A DNA stretch of 64,000 bases, taken from the NCBI GenBank assembly GCA_029624735.1, contig JARSSM010000019.1:124001-188000 (forward strand). The letters run 5' to 3'. The notes beneath the pieces were generated by a model that saw nothing but the letters and a program-made list of their open reading frames with translations, did not search any database and was not told the DNA's origin. This document shows, one piece after another, positions 50,161-58,207 of this stretch (the first letter of the stretch is position 1; each line of letters starts with the position of its first letter). The position numbers and the translations under genes are program-made. Source of the stretch: Defluviicoccus sp. GTDB lineage: Bacteria > Pseudomonadota > Alphaproteobacteria > Rhodospirillales > Defluviicoccaceae.

Positions 50161-51348
50161 TCAAGGCTGCGGCAGCCGCGGCGTGAGCGCGCTCAAGCGG
50201 AGCGCGACGAACGTGCCGGCAAGGGCGACAGCGGCCATGGCGAGGTAGGCGCTGCCGCCCAAGCCATGGTACAGCCAGCCCGACGCCAACAGCATCAGCC
50301 CCAGTCCTGCCCCCCAGACCAGCCCGGAATAGAGGCTCTGTGCGGTTGCCGAAAGACTGGCGGGGACGGTCTCACCGATGCAGGCCATGGCGCCCAAGTG
50401 CGCGGCGCCGAAGCTGAACGCGTGCAGAGCCTGCAGGACGACGACGGCGGCGAGCGAATCGGTCAGGCCGGTGCCGAGCCAGCGGACGACGGCAGCGATG
50501 CCGGCCAGCGTGATCAGACCGACGCTGCCCAAGTGCCGGGTGATCCGGCCGCCGTACGCGAACAGCACGATTTCCGCCAGCACGCCCTCCGCCCACAGGA
50601 CACCGATGACGTTCTCCGAGTAGCCTTTCGCCTGCCAATGCAGGGTGCCGAAGGCATAGTAGACCGCGTGGCTGCCCTGGATCAGGCCACAGGCGGCAAG
50701 GCTCAGGCTCAAGGCCCGGATGCGCAGCGCTTGCACGATCGGCAGGCCGCGATGGAGCGGCGAGCGTTCCGTGCGGATGTCGGGCAGAAACAAGCAGGCC
50801 GCCGCCGTAGCGGCGACGCAGGCGAGCGACAACCACAGAATCGCCGATGGCGGCAGCCAGACCAGCACCTGGCCCGAGACGAGCGCCACGACGATGAAGC
50901 TCGTCGATCCCCACAACCGCGTGCGGCCATAATCCAGGCTGGCCCGCTGCACCGCCATGATCGTAAGGCTTTCGGTCAGCGACATCACCGGCGGCCACAG
51001 CGCGTAGAACAGCACGCTTATCAGCAGAATCGGCCAGAATCCGTTCGTGAAGGCGAAAAGACAGAAGGTGGCGAGGCTGCCCGCGACCAGGACAAGGATC
51101 GACCGCCGCCGCTGGCCCGAGCGGTCGGCCCCGTGCGCCGCCAGCGGCGCGCTGAACATCTTGATGCCGATGCTGAGCGCCAGAATGACGCCGATCTCGG
51201 TCGCGCCCAAGCCGTGCGATGTCAGCCAGACCGGCCAGAACGGCTGCTGCACGCCGAGAAAGGCGAAGAAGCCGGCATAGAACAGCGACAGGCGCAAACG
51301 CAGCGCGCCTGTTTGCGCAGGCCCGATGCGTTCGTCCGGAGCGACCAC
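50161..51348 (-). CDS. MFS transporter, HcaT-like (MFS_1-like) branch
   Basis: Inner-membrane protein of 395 aa, about twelve helices, starting at a GTG. The N-terminal RLRLSLFYAGFFAFLGVQQPF and the loop AAHGADRSGQRRRSI fit the 3-phenylpropionate/H+ symporter-like (HcaT) and nucleoside-transporter-like branch of the MFS. No aromatic catabolism genes lie next to it, so no substrate is proposed. It is convergent with holC and the following minus-strand gene upstream is the CBS protein. Confidence 0.82.
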   Translation of the reverse strand: MVAPDERIGPAQTGALRLRLSLFYAGFFAFLGVQQPFWPVWLTSHGLGATEIGVILALSIGIKMFSAPLAAHGADRSGQRRRSILVLVAGSLATFCLFAFTNGFWPILLISVLFYALWPPVMSLTESLTIMAVQRASLDYGRTRLWGSTSFIVVALVSGQVLVWLPPSAILWLSLACVAATAAACLFLPDIRTERSPLHRGLPIVQALRIRALSLSLAACGLIQGSHAVYYAFGTLHWQAKGYSENVIGVLWAEGVLAEIVLFAYGGRITRHLGSVGLITLAGIAAVVRWLGTGLTDSLAAVVVLQALHAFSFGAAHLGAMACIGETVPASLSATAQSLYSGLVWGAGLGLMLLASGWLYHGLGGSAYLAMAAVALAGTFVALRLSALTPRLPQP

Positions 51349-51394
51349 GATCGGGCCTGTCGCTGCCTTTCAGTGCCGGCTTGCGGTGGCTGCC

Positions 51395-51850
51395 TTAGTA
51401 GCGCGCGTCGGAGCGAAACAGCCAGTCGGTGAGATGGGCAACGTCGAGCGAAGCCTGCTGGTACAAGAACTCAAGCGCATCGCGGCGCGCCACCAGCCCT
51501 GACAGCTTGCCGCCCTCCAGCACCGGCATGTGCCGGATGCCGGTGCCGGCCATCCGCTTCAGGACGTCCTCGAGGTCGTCATCGACGCCGCAGCTCGTGA
51601 TCGCGGTGGTCATGACGTCGCGGACCAGCATGTGCGCAGCCTTCTCCTCATACTTGCCGAGCGCGTGCGCGATGTCGCCCAGCGACAGAACCCCAAGCAC
51701 ATGGTCGTCGACGTCGGTGACGACGGCGAGGGAGAACCGGCGCGAGCCGACCGGCTGGGCGAACCGGCGCGCCGCCTCAGCCAGCGTGAAGTCGGGATGC
51801 ATGGTCAAGAGCAGCATCCCGTGCAACTTCAGAAACTTCGAGACTTTCAT
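51395..51850 (-). CDS. tandem CBS-domain protein
   Basis: Stand-alone two-CBS protein of 151 aa (residues about 10-70 and 82-140), a module that usually binds adenine nucleotides and senses energy state. The segments VTDVDDHVLGVLSLGDIAHAL and MAGTGIRHMPVLEGGKLSGL are the conserved parts. From the ATG at 51850 a GAGGAT ribosome-binding site is well placed; the frame continues to 52324 only as antisense of the neighbouring gene. It has no enzymatic domain and its partner is unknown. Confidence 0.88.
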   Translation of the reverse strand: MKVSKFLKLHGMLLLTMHPDFTLAEAARRFAQPVGSRRFSLAVVTDVDDHVLGVLSLGDIAHALGKYEEKAAHMLVRDVMTTAITSCGVDDDLEDVLKRMAGTGIRHMPVLEGGKLSGLVARRDALEFLYQQASLDVAHLTDWLFRSDARY

Positions 51851-51945
51851 GGCTATCCTCGGATCCTCCCCTGTTTCCGGCCCTTTCGCCCGGACCGCAC
51901 GGCCACGGATCCTAGACGACTTCGGCACGCATTTCGAGCCTCTCC

Positions 51946-52800
51946 TCAGCGATCCGTGGCGGCCGCCCCGACGGTTGGGGCCGCGAACGCCGCGAGGTAC
52001 GGCAGCCCTTTCAGCACCCGGCTGCCGTACCAGGACACCATCTCGGCATCGATCAGCCGGGCCTTGCCGGAATGGCGTGGAAACGCCTCGCCGAACGCCG
52101 CCAGATGCCGGTCGCCAAACGGAAACGGCTCGGTTGAAAACAGGACCAGATCGGCCTCCGCCAGCAACGCCTCGTCGAGGTCGATGACGGGATAGCGAAC
52201 CCCTGTTGCGGCCGGCACGCTCAGCCAATTGACCAGCGCCAACATGCGGGCGATGTAGGTGTCGCCGCTGATGGTCATCCACGGTTCGCGCCAGATCAGG
52301 TAGAGCACGGAGCGCGAAGGCCACGCGCGGGCGGCATCGCTGAGCGCCGCCAATGCGCGGTTGAACGCATCCACCAGCGCTTCGGCCTCGGCCGCGCGGC
52401 CAAACAGCGCCCCCATCAGCCGGAACAGGGCGATGTTGTCGGTCACTTCGACCGGATGGGTGACAACAACCGTGTAGCCGGCCGCGCCGAGGGCATCGGC
52501 AAGCTCCTTCGGCGTCTCATCGATGTTGACGATGACGTGGGTTGGACGCGCTGCCTTGAGCTTGTCCCAATTGAGCGCCTTGGTGCCGCCGACGCTGCGC
52601 ACGGCCTTCACCTGCGGCGCCGGATGGACGCAGAAGGTGGTGCGGCCGACGAGTTGATCGCCGAGCCCGAGATCGAACAGCAGTTCGGTGATGCTGGGCA
52701 CAAGCGAGACGATGCGGGCCGCGGCGCCGGCAGGCGTATGCACGACGCCTGAGGCATCGGTGCGAGCGGTGCGCTCAGGCGCGGTTGCGGTTTCGGTCAT
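51946..52800 (-). CDS. helical-backbone metal/corrinoid receptor-like protein (BtuF family)
   Basis: Protein of 284 aa of the periplasmic-binding-protein class III fold used for cobalamin and ferric siderophores: the N-terminal lobe starts RIVSLVPSITELLFDLGLGD (about 29-48) and a long backbone helix joins the lobes near 130-170 (LVDAFNRALAAL). There is no signal peptide; the first ~28 residues are polar. No permease or ATPase gene is adjacent. It could therefore act in the cytosol or have a non-transport role, as proposed for other orphan BtuF-like proteins. A CRP-like dyad lies 43 bp upstream of its start. Confidence 0.78.
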   Translation of the reverse strand: MTETATAPERTARTDASGVVHTPAGAAARIVSLVPSITELLFDLGLGDQLVGRTTFCVHPAPQVKAVRSVGGTKALNWDKLKAARPTHVIVNIDETPKELADALGAAGYTVVVTHPVEVTDNIALFRLMGALFGRAAEAEALVDAFNRALAALSDAARAWPSRSVLYLIWREPWMTISGDTYIARMLALVNWLSVPAATGVRYPVIDLDEALLAEADLVLFSTEPFPFGDRHLAAFGEAFPRHSGKARLIDAEMVSWYGSRVLKGLPYLAAFAAPTVGAAATDR

Positions 52801-52842
52801 GCGAACACTCCTCCAGCATTATTGCGCGTGACGCGGCGCCTT

Positions 52843-52858
52843 TGTGATCCAGATCACT
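52843..52858. promoter_or_regulatory. CRP/FNR-superfamily binding site
   Basis: TGTGATCCAGATCACT matches the CRP consensus TGTGA-N6-TCACA at nine of ten half-site positions. It lies 43 bp upstream of the BtuF-like gene on the minus strand and 83-98 bp upstream of a plus-strand terminator. Which regulator binds cannot be told; FNR-type sites (TTGAT-N4-ATCAA) differ at the outer positions. Confidence 0.55.
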
Positions 52859-52859
52859 T

Positions 52860-52971
52860 ATCGCCGGCCGGCAACGCGCGATAGTGCCGGCGGATGGACA
52901 TTTCATCCGGAGTTCTCCCTTCCCTCAAGAGCACCACCTCGGGCCGGCCCCCCAGCCGGCCCTTTTGTTTT
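52860..52971 (+). ncRNA. possible small RNA ending at an intrinsic terminator
   Basis: Between the CRP-like dyad and a strong terminator there is about 110 bp with no good protein gene. It can form a first hairpin (CGGATG 52891-52896 with CATCCG 52904-52909) and the terminator hairpin. A terminator with no upstream gene on its strand suggests a short transcript. The 5' end is not defined; this is a hypothesis. Confidence 0.3.
52941..52971 (+). terminator. rho-independent terminator with no obvious gene
   Basis: An 8-bp perfect stem GGGCCGGC (52941-52948) with GCCGGCCC (52955-52962), six-base loop, followed by TTTTGTTTT (52963-52971). No plus-strand gene precedes it within 2.5 kb, since the neighbours on the left are on the minus strand. 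Confidence 0.75.
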
Positions 52972-53241
52972 GTGGCCCCCGCTCCGCTTGTGAGCCGAGC
53001 GATGACCGCGCTGCCGGCTGCAAACGCCGGTAGCAATCGGCGGCGGCGATCACTTTAATCAAAACAATCGGTTTCCTTTGTCAAGGCGGTTGCGGAATAC
53101 TTCTTCCGCCGATCGAAGGGCAAACGCCTTTGGAATCGGAATCGCGCCCCGGCGCTGCGTGGCAGTCGGCCGGGGACCGGTGGACGATCGATCGGCACCG
53201 ACGGCACAGACCACCAGGAGCAGAGGGAAGGGATATATGCG

Positions 53242-54699
53242 ATGAGCAAGGACAAGAAGCTGACGACAACGGCCGGCGTTCCGGTGCCGGACAACCAGAA
53301 CGTGATGACGGCCGGGCCGCGCGGCCCGCAACTGCTGCAGGATGTCTGGTTTCTGGAGAAGCTCGCCCATTTTGACCGCGAGGTGATCCCGGAGCGGCGC
53401 ATGCACGCCAAGGGGTCCGGAGCCTACGGCACGTTTACCGTCACCCATGACATCACACGCTACACGAAGGCGAAGATCTTCTCTGAAATCGGCAAGAAGA
53501 CCGAGCTGTTCGCCCGTTTCACGACGGTGGCCGGCGAGCGCGGCGCCGCCGACGCCGAACGCGATATCCGCGGCTTCGCGGTCAAGTTCTATACCGACGA
53601 GGGCAACTGGGACATGGTCGGCAACAACACGCCGGTGTTCTTTTTGCGCGACCCCCTGAAGTTCCCCGACCTCAATCACGCGGTCAAGCGTGACCCGCGC
53701 ACCAATATGCGCAGCGCCAAGAACAACTGGGACTTCTGGACCTCGCTGCCGGAAGCGCTGCACCAGGTCACCATCGTCATGAGCGATCGCGGCATCCCGG
53801 CAACCTACCGCCACATGCACGGCTTCGGCAGCCATACCTTCAGCTTCATCAACGCCAAGAACGAGCGCTATTGGGTCAAGTTTCACTTCAAGTCCGAGCA
53901 GGGCATCAGGAATTTGACCGATGCCGAGGCGGAGGCGGTCATCGGCAAGGATCGCGAGAGCCATCAGCGCGATCTGTACGAGAGCATCGAGCGGGGCGAC
54001 TTCCCGCGCTGGACGCTGAAGGTTCAGATCATGCCAGAGGCCGATGCGGCGAAGGTCCCCTATCACCCGTTCGACCTGACCAAGATCTGGCCGCACAAGG
54101 ATTATCCCTTGATCGAGGTCGGCGTGATGGAGCTGAACCGCAACCCGGAGAACTTCTTTGCCGAGGTTGAGCAGTCCGCCTTCAATCCGGCGAACGTTCC
54201 GCCGGGCATCGGCTTCTCGCCGGACAAAATGCTGCAGGGCCGGCTGTTCTCGTACGGCGATGCGCAGCGCTACCGCTTGGGCGTCAATCACCACCTGATC
54301 CCGGTGAACGCTCCGCGCTGCCCGGTGCACAGCTACCATCGCGATGGCGCGATGCGCGTTGACGGCAACCACGGCAGCACCTTGGGCTACGAGCCCAACA
54401 GCTATGGTGAGTGGCAGCAGCAGCCGGCCCACCGCGAGCCGCCGCTCGCCCTCGAAGGCGCCGCTGACCACTGGGACCACCGCGAGGACGACGACTACTA
54501 CTCCCAGCCGGGCACGCTGTTTCGGCTGATGAGCCCGCCGCAGCAGCAGGTCCTGTTCGAGAACACGGCGCGTTCGATCGGCGAAGCGCCGCGCGACATT
54601 CAGTTTCGTCACATCCGCAACTGCCTGAAGGCGGATCCGGCCTACGGCAAAGGGGTCGCGGATGCACTCGGTGTCGCGCTGTCCGAGGTTGGCGCCTGA
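53242..54699 (+). CDS. katA: monofunctional heme catalase, small-subunit type (KatA)
   Basis: Decomposes hydrogen peroxide to water and oxygen. It has 485 aa, typical of small-subunit (clade 3) catalases. The catalytic His55 is in [13 protein letters not shown], the distal Asn in VGNNTPVFF (about 127-135), and the proximal heme-ligand Tyr338 in [13 protein letters not shown]. The C-terminal flavodoxin-like domain of large catalases is absent. The ATG at 53242 follows AGGGAAGGG. It is a single-gene unit, followed by a hairpin shared with a convergent cytochrome gene. Confidence 0.96.
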   Translation: MSKDKKLTTTAGVPVPDNQNVMTAGPRGPQLLQDVWFLEKLAHFDREVIPERRMHAKGSGAYGTFTVTHDITRYTKAKIFSEIGKKTELFARFTTVAGERGAADAERDIRGFAVKFYTDEGNWDMVGNNTPVFFLRDPLKFPDLNHAVKRDPRTNMRSAKNNWDFWTSLPEALHQVTIVMSDRGIPATYRHMHGFGSHTFSFINAKNERYWVKFHFKSEQGIRNLTDAEAEAVIGKDRESHQRDLYESIERGDFPRWTLKVQIMPEADAAKVPYHPFDLTKIWPHKDYPLIEVGVMELNRNPENFFAEVEQSAFNPANVPPGIGFSPDKMLQGRLFSYGDAQRYRLGVNHHLIPVNAPRCPVHSYHRDGAMRVDGNHGSTLGYEPNSYGEWQQQPAHREPPLALEGAADHWDHREDDDYYSQPGTLFRLMSPPQQQVLFENTARSIGEAPRDIQFRHIRNCLKADPAYGKGVADALGVALSEVGA

Positions 54700-54737
54700 G
54701 CGCGCGAGCCACGCCCGGACTTCGACCGGCAACTGAC

Positions 54738-54772
54738 CCCGCGGATGAGGGCATCGGCCTCTCGTCCGCGGG
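54738..54772. other. long inverted repeat between convergent katA and cytochrome genes
   Basis: CCCGCGGA (54738-54745) pairs with TCCGCGGG (54765-54772) and pairing continues inward to about 14 bp. No T-run is present on either side. Its place between convergent genes suggests a role in ending or protecting both mRNAs. Confidence 0.5.
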
Positions 54773-54826
54773 TGCGCCGTCACCTTCGAACAGACGCCCC
54801 CTGCGGGTCCGGCCGTCCCCTTCGCG

Positions 54827-55267
54827 CTACTCCACCCGGAAGGCGCCGTGGCAGCCGCGGCAATGGGCGGAAAGCGTCTGCAGCGCCGCAATCGATTTCT
54901 GCCAGTCGGCGGCTGCGGGCTGGGCCGGGACGGCCTCGGCGACGGTTGCGAACTCGGCTGCCGCCCGGTGCATGCCGAGCCCCATCTCGCGGAACTCCAG
55001 CGGCAGGTAGCGGCCGAACCCGGCGCCGGAGCCCGGCACCAGCTCTGTGCGGGCAACGCCGGCGGCACCCTTGAAGTCGGCCCCGGCGAGACGCGCGATG
55101 ATGTCGTCGAGCGCATCCATGTGGTGGCGCATGTGCGCGAGGAAAGCCGGGCGCAGATCGGCCGGCAGGGCGATCGCTGTCCGCGGATCCGCCTCGGCTG
55201 CGGCCAGCTCCGACGCCAGCCCTGCGAGGACCACCGCTGTCAGCGCGAGCCTTCTGAACAGTCGCAT
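54827..55267 (-). CDS. cytochrome c'-like (class II) c-type cytochrome
   Basis: Periplasmic single-heme protein of 146 aa. A signal peptide (about 1-24, ending LAAAEA) is followed by a mainly helical domain and a heme-attachment motif CRGCH at residues 136-140, close to the C-terminus as in class II (four-helix-bundle) cytochromes c. Such proteins bind NO or take part in electron transfer. From the ATG at 55267 an AAGGAG site is well placed; an upstream ATG at 55300 would place the signal peptide internally. It is convergent with katA. Confidence 0.8.
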   Translation of the reverse strand: MRLFRRLALTAVVLAGLASELAAAEADPRTAIALPADLRPAFLAHMRHHMDALDDIIARLAGADFKGAAGVARTELVPGSGAGFGRYLPLEFREMGLGMHRAAAEFATVAEAVPAQPAAADWQKSIAALQTLSAHCRGCHGAFRVE

Positions 55268-55396
55268 GGTTGCTCCTTCGTGGCTGGCAGCCCGGCTCAA
55301 CCGGACGGCGCCGCTGGCCAGACTTGCCCTCTTCGCGCCAGATTAGGCCGGCCTTCACCCGCCGGCAAATCTTGTCGCGCCGCGACGAACAGCGTA

Positions 55397-55425
55397 TTGA
55401 CAAAAATCCTTTCTATAGGCATAAA
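55397..55425 (+). promoter_or_regulatory. sigma70-type promoter for the 67-aa membrane protein gene
   Basis: TTGACA (55397-55402), 17-bp spacer, CATAAA (55420-55425, four of six matches to TATAAT), about 50 bp upstream of the ATG at 55475. Confidence 0.55.
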
Positions 55426-55474
55426 GACCTACATTTTGGACGATCCTTTCTCATTTCTGGAGGTGCAGCCCGCT

Positions 55475-55678
55475 ATGCCCGTCTTCATGGGATATGAAAG
55501 AGATATTTTCCGTCGCATTGCACGCCGCGGCTGCGCGGCGATGGTCCCGATTGCCAACATCACCGCTGGCGTTCTGCTCGCAAACAGCAAATTCCCAAGC
55601 GCCAGCATCGCGTTCACTGTTGCGTTAGGGTTGGCCTTCATGCTCGCCCACCTGGAGCGCACTCCCAATCCCGCGTAG
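55475..55678 (+). CDS. small membrane protein, 67 aa
   Basis: Unrecognised small protein. A basic N-terminus (GYERDIFRRIARRG) is followed by two hydrophobic stretches (about 21-36 and 42-60) that could form two membrane helices, and a short polar end. Support for a real gene is a GGAGGT ribosome-binding site 11 bases before the ATG and a good promoter at 55397. It stands between divergent cytochrome and convergent-direction hopanoid genes, 140 bp before the MlaC-like gene. Confidence 0.6.
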   Translation: MPVFMGYERDIFRRIARRGCAAMVPIANITAGVLLANSKFPSASIAFTVALGLAFMLAHLERTPNPA

Positions 55679-55818
55679 GGCCGACGCCGCATGCGGACAG
55701 GTGCGCAGCGGACAGCATGCGCACCGTTTCGCAAGCGAGGCTTGATTTCAGAGGTACGGAACTGCAGTCTTATTGCTCGAGGAACACATCTCCCTTCCCT
55801 CTGAGCGAGGAGCGAGCA

Positions 55819-56454
55819 GTGCAGCACGGAGTGCCGACACGGTTTTTCGCCGCCGCGGCGGCAGTCGTGGTTGTTCTGGCGGTTCTTATCGCACCTGCGC
55901 GAGCCGCCGATGACGACACCCAGGCAAAAGCGCGGGCGTTCATCGAGGGCTTGGCCGATCAGGCGGTGCAGGCGCTGACCAATGCCAGCGTGCCGCGCGA
56001 GGAACGCGAAAAGCGCGCACGGGTCCTTCTGCGCGAAAACTTCGCTGTGCCGACAATCGCTCAATGGGTGCTCGGCCGCTACTGGCGAGTGGCGACGCCG
56101 GCCGAGCAGCAAGAGTACCTGAACCTTTTCGAGGACCTGATTGTCGTCACCTACGTCGACCGGTTCACCCGCTATTCGGGCGAGCGCCTGCGCGTTACGC
56201 GATCGGTCGGCATGGGCGAGACCGGCGACGTAAACGTCTTTTCCGACATCACCAATCCCGGCGGCTCACCGATCGACATCGGCTGGCGGGTGCGCACCCG
56301 CGACGGCTCTATGAAAGTCGTCGACGTCTCGGTCGAGGGCGTGAGCATGGGCCAGACCCAGCGCTCCGAATTCGCCTCGATCATCCAGAACAATGGCGGC
56401 CAAGTATCCGGCCTGATCGCCGAGATGCGGCGGCGCCTGCAACAGGCGAGCTAG
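55819..56454 (+). CDS. MlaC/Ttg2D-family phospholipid-binding protein, HpnM-like
   Basis: Periplasmic lipid carrier of 211 aa from a GTG start at 55819, chosen for GAGGAG upstream and the signal peptide that follows (about 5-30, cleaved near APARAA). The MlaC domain covers about 32-205 and includes PTIAQWVLGRYWR and YSGERLRVTRS. In hopanoid producers a protein of this type (HpnM) is encoded beside the hpn genes and is thought to help move hopanoids to the outer membrane. It starts the run that continues with hpnC, 30 bp downstream. Confidence 0.85.
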   Translation: MQHGVPTRFFAAAAAVVVVLAVLIAPARAADDDTQAKARAFIEGLADQAVQALTNASVPREEREKRARVLLRENFAVPTIAQWVLGRYWRVATPAEQQEYLNLFEDLIVVTYVDRFTRYSGERLRVTRSVGMGETGDVNVFSDITNPGGSPIDIGWRVRTRDGSMKVVDVSVEGVSMGQTQRSEFASIIQNNGGQVSGLIAEMRRRLQQAS

Positions 56455-56484
56455 GTCGCAAGGGGACGGCGCTCGGTTCTGGCC

Positions 56485-57333
56485 ATGGCGGAAACGGTTG
56501 TCACGAGCATCGAAGCGCCGTCCGGCAAGGACGTCGCGTACGAGAACTTCCCGGTCGGCTCCTGGCTCTTGCCGGCGCGGCTGCGGCCACACGTGGCCGT
56601 GTTCTACGCCTTTGCCCGCGCGATCGACGACATCGCCGACGATCCGCAGTTGCCGCCGGAGGAAAAGATCGCGCGGCTTACCGGGTTCGAGGCGGCGCTG
56701 TTGGGCCGGGAAAAAGGCGACGGCTTCGCCAAGGCGCACGCCATGCGCCAGACCTTGGCCGCAAGCGGGATCTCGGCGCGCCACTGCCTCGATCTCATCT
56801 CCGCCTTCAAGCAGGACGCGACGCAAGCGCGCTATCGCCGGTGGGACGACTTGATCGACTACTGCAACCGCTCGGCTGCACCGGTCGGACGCTTCCTCCT
56901 CGACCTGCACGGTGGCGGACGCAACGGCTATACGGCCGCCGACGCCTTGTGCAATGCGCTGCAGGTCATCAACCATCTGCAGGATTGCCAGGAGGATTAC
57001 CGGCTGCTGAACCGGGTCTACCTGCCGTGCGACTGGCTCGCCGAGGCTGGCACTGCGGTCGAGGATCTCGATCGGCCGAGTACGACGCCGGCGCTCCGAC
57101 GCGTCATCGATCGCATGCTCGATGCAACCGACTCCCTGCTGGCAGTCGCGCAGCGGCTGCCCGCCGAGCTCAAGAGCCGGCGGCTCGGCATGGAGTCCTC
57201 GGCCATCCTTGCGATTGCGCGTCTGCTCGTGCAGCGGTTGCGCGCCGGCGACCCGCTGGCCGGGCGGATCGCGCTGTCGAAGGCGGAGTACGCATGGTGC
57301 TGTGTGCGCGGCGCCGGTGCTGCGCTCAGATGA
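56485..57333 (+). CDS. hpnC: presqualene-type squalene synthase HpnC
   Basis: Prenyltransferase-family enzyme of 282 aa; with HpnD and HpnE it turns farnesyl diphosphate into squalene, HpnC acting on presqualene diphosphate to give hydroxysqualene. The first Asp-rich motif is DDIADD (48-53) and the second DCQEDY (167-172), both intact, and the segments ARLRPHVAVFYAFARA and YCNRSAAPVGR are characteristic. Its TGA overlaps the ATG of hpnD (ATGA), so translation is coupled. Confidence 0.93.
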   Translation: MAETVVTSIEAPSGKDVAYENFPVGSWLLPARLRPHVAVFYAFARAIDDIADDPQLPPEEKIARLTGFEAALLGREKGDGFAKAHAMRQTLAASGISARHCLDLISAFKQDATQARYRRWDDLIDYCNRSAAPVGRFLLDLHGGGRNGYTAADALCNALQVINHLQDCQEDYRLLNRVYLPCDWLAEAGTAVEDLDRPSTTPALRRVIDRMLDATDSLLAVAQRLPAELKSRRLGMESSAILAIARLLVQRLRAGDPLAGRIALSKAEYAWCCVRGAGAALR

Positions 57334-58205
57334 GGGCGGCAGGGGCGGCTCCTGCCGATAGTACGGAAGCGGCTGACCAGGCGGCCGCCGAGCGGATTGT
57401 CGCCCGCTCCGGCACGTCGTTCTACTGGGGCATGCGGGCGCTGCCGCCGGCCAAGCGGCAAGCGATGTTCGCGGTCTACGCCTTCTGCCGCGAGGTCGAC
57501 GACATCGCCGATGATCCCGGCACCATGCCCTCCAAGCTTGGCCGCCTTGACGACTGGCGGGCCGACATCGAGCGCATCTACGCCGGCAATACTCCGGATT
57601 CTGCGGTCGCGCGCGCGCTCAGGGCCCCGGTGACCCAGTTCGGTCTCCGCAAGGAGGATTTCCTCGCCGTTATCGCCGGCATGGAAATGGACGCCGCCGA
57701 CCGCTTGCGCATCCGCGACATGGACGAACTCAACCTCTATTGCGATCGGGTGGCCTGCGCCGTCGGCCGCCTGTCGGTGCGGATCTTCGGCCTGCCGCAG
57801 CCGCTGGGCGATGAGCTCGCCGATTCGCAAGGCCGGGCGCTGCAGCTCACCAACATCCTGCGCGACCTGCAGGACGATGCGGCGCGTGACCGGCTGTACC
57901 TGCCTTGCGACCGGCTGCGCGCGCACGGGATCAAGGAAACCGAGCCCGACGCCGTGCTGGCGAACCCGGCGCTCGCCGCGGTGTGCGAGGATTTGGCCCT
58001 GCGTGCGTGCGCATATTTCGCCGCGGCCGATCGGGCGGCAGCGCAGTGCGACCGCAAGGCGGTGCGGCCTGCGCGGATGATGATGGAGGTCTACCGGCGC
58101 ACCCTGCAGGCGCTGATGGCGCGCGGATGGCGCCGCTGGCAGGAGCCGGTCGCCCTGTCGCCGGCGGTGAAGCTGTGGGTGGCTCTGCGCTACGGACTGA
58201 TCTAG
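57330..58205 (+). CDS. hpnD: presqualene diphosphate synthase HpnD
   Basis: Condenses two farnesyl diphosphates to presqualene diphosphate. It has 291 aa with the first Asp-rich motif DDIADD (57-62), the second DLQDDAARDRLYLP region, and the family start SGTSFYWGMRALPP. The ATG at 57330 overlaps the hpnC stop; hpnE begins 3 bp after its stop. Confidence 0.93.
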   Translation: MRAAGAAPADSTEAADQAAAERIVARSGTSFYWGMRALPPAKRQAMFAVYAFCREVDDIADDPGTMPSKLGRLDDWRADIERIYAGNTPDSAVARALRAPVTQFGLRKEDFLAVIAGMEMDAADRLRIRDMDELNLYCDRVACAVGRLSVRIFGLPQPLGDELADSQGRALQLTNILRDLQDDAARDRLYLPCDRLRAHGIKETEPDAVLANPALAAVCEDLALRACAYFAAADRAAAQCDRKAVRPARMMMEVYRRTLQALMARGWRRWQEPVALSPAVKLWVALRYGLI

Positions 58206-58207
58206 GC

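Larger units (their letters stand above)
52801..53241. other. 441-bp gene-free region upstream of katA
   Basis: I see no convincing protein gene. The left part holds a CRP/FNR-type dyad (52843-52858), a hairpin (52891-52909) and a plus-strand terminator (52941-52971), listed separately. The right part (about 52972-53225) is the katA upstream region; it has a short inverted repeat GGCGG/CCGCC around 53084-53112 but no OxyR- or Fur-like site I can name. Confidence 0.6.

Noticed and set aside
52801-53000. Cobalamin riboswitch upstream of the BtuF-like gene
   Set aside because: No B12-box-like segment (GCCACTG) was found on the minus strand in the leader.
52894-53056. Small frame starting in the gene-free region upstream of katA
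   Set aside because: It reads through the terminator stem and is Pro/Arg/Ser-rich; the RNA structures explain the region better.
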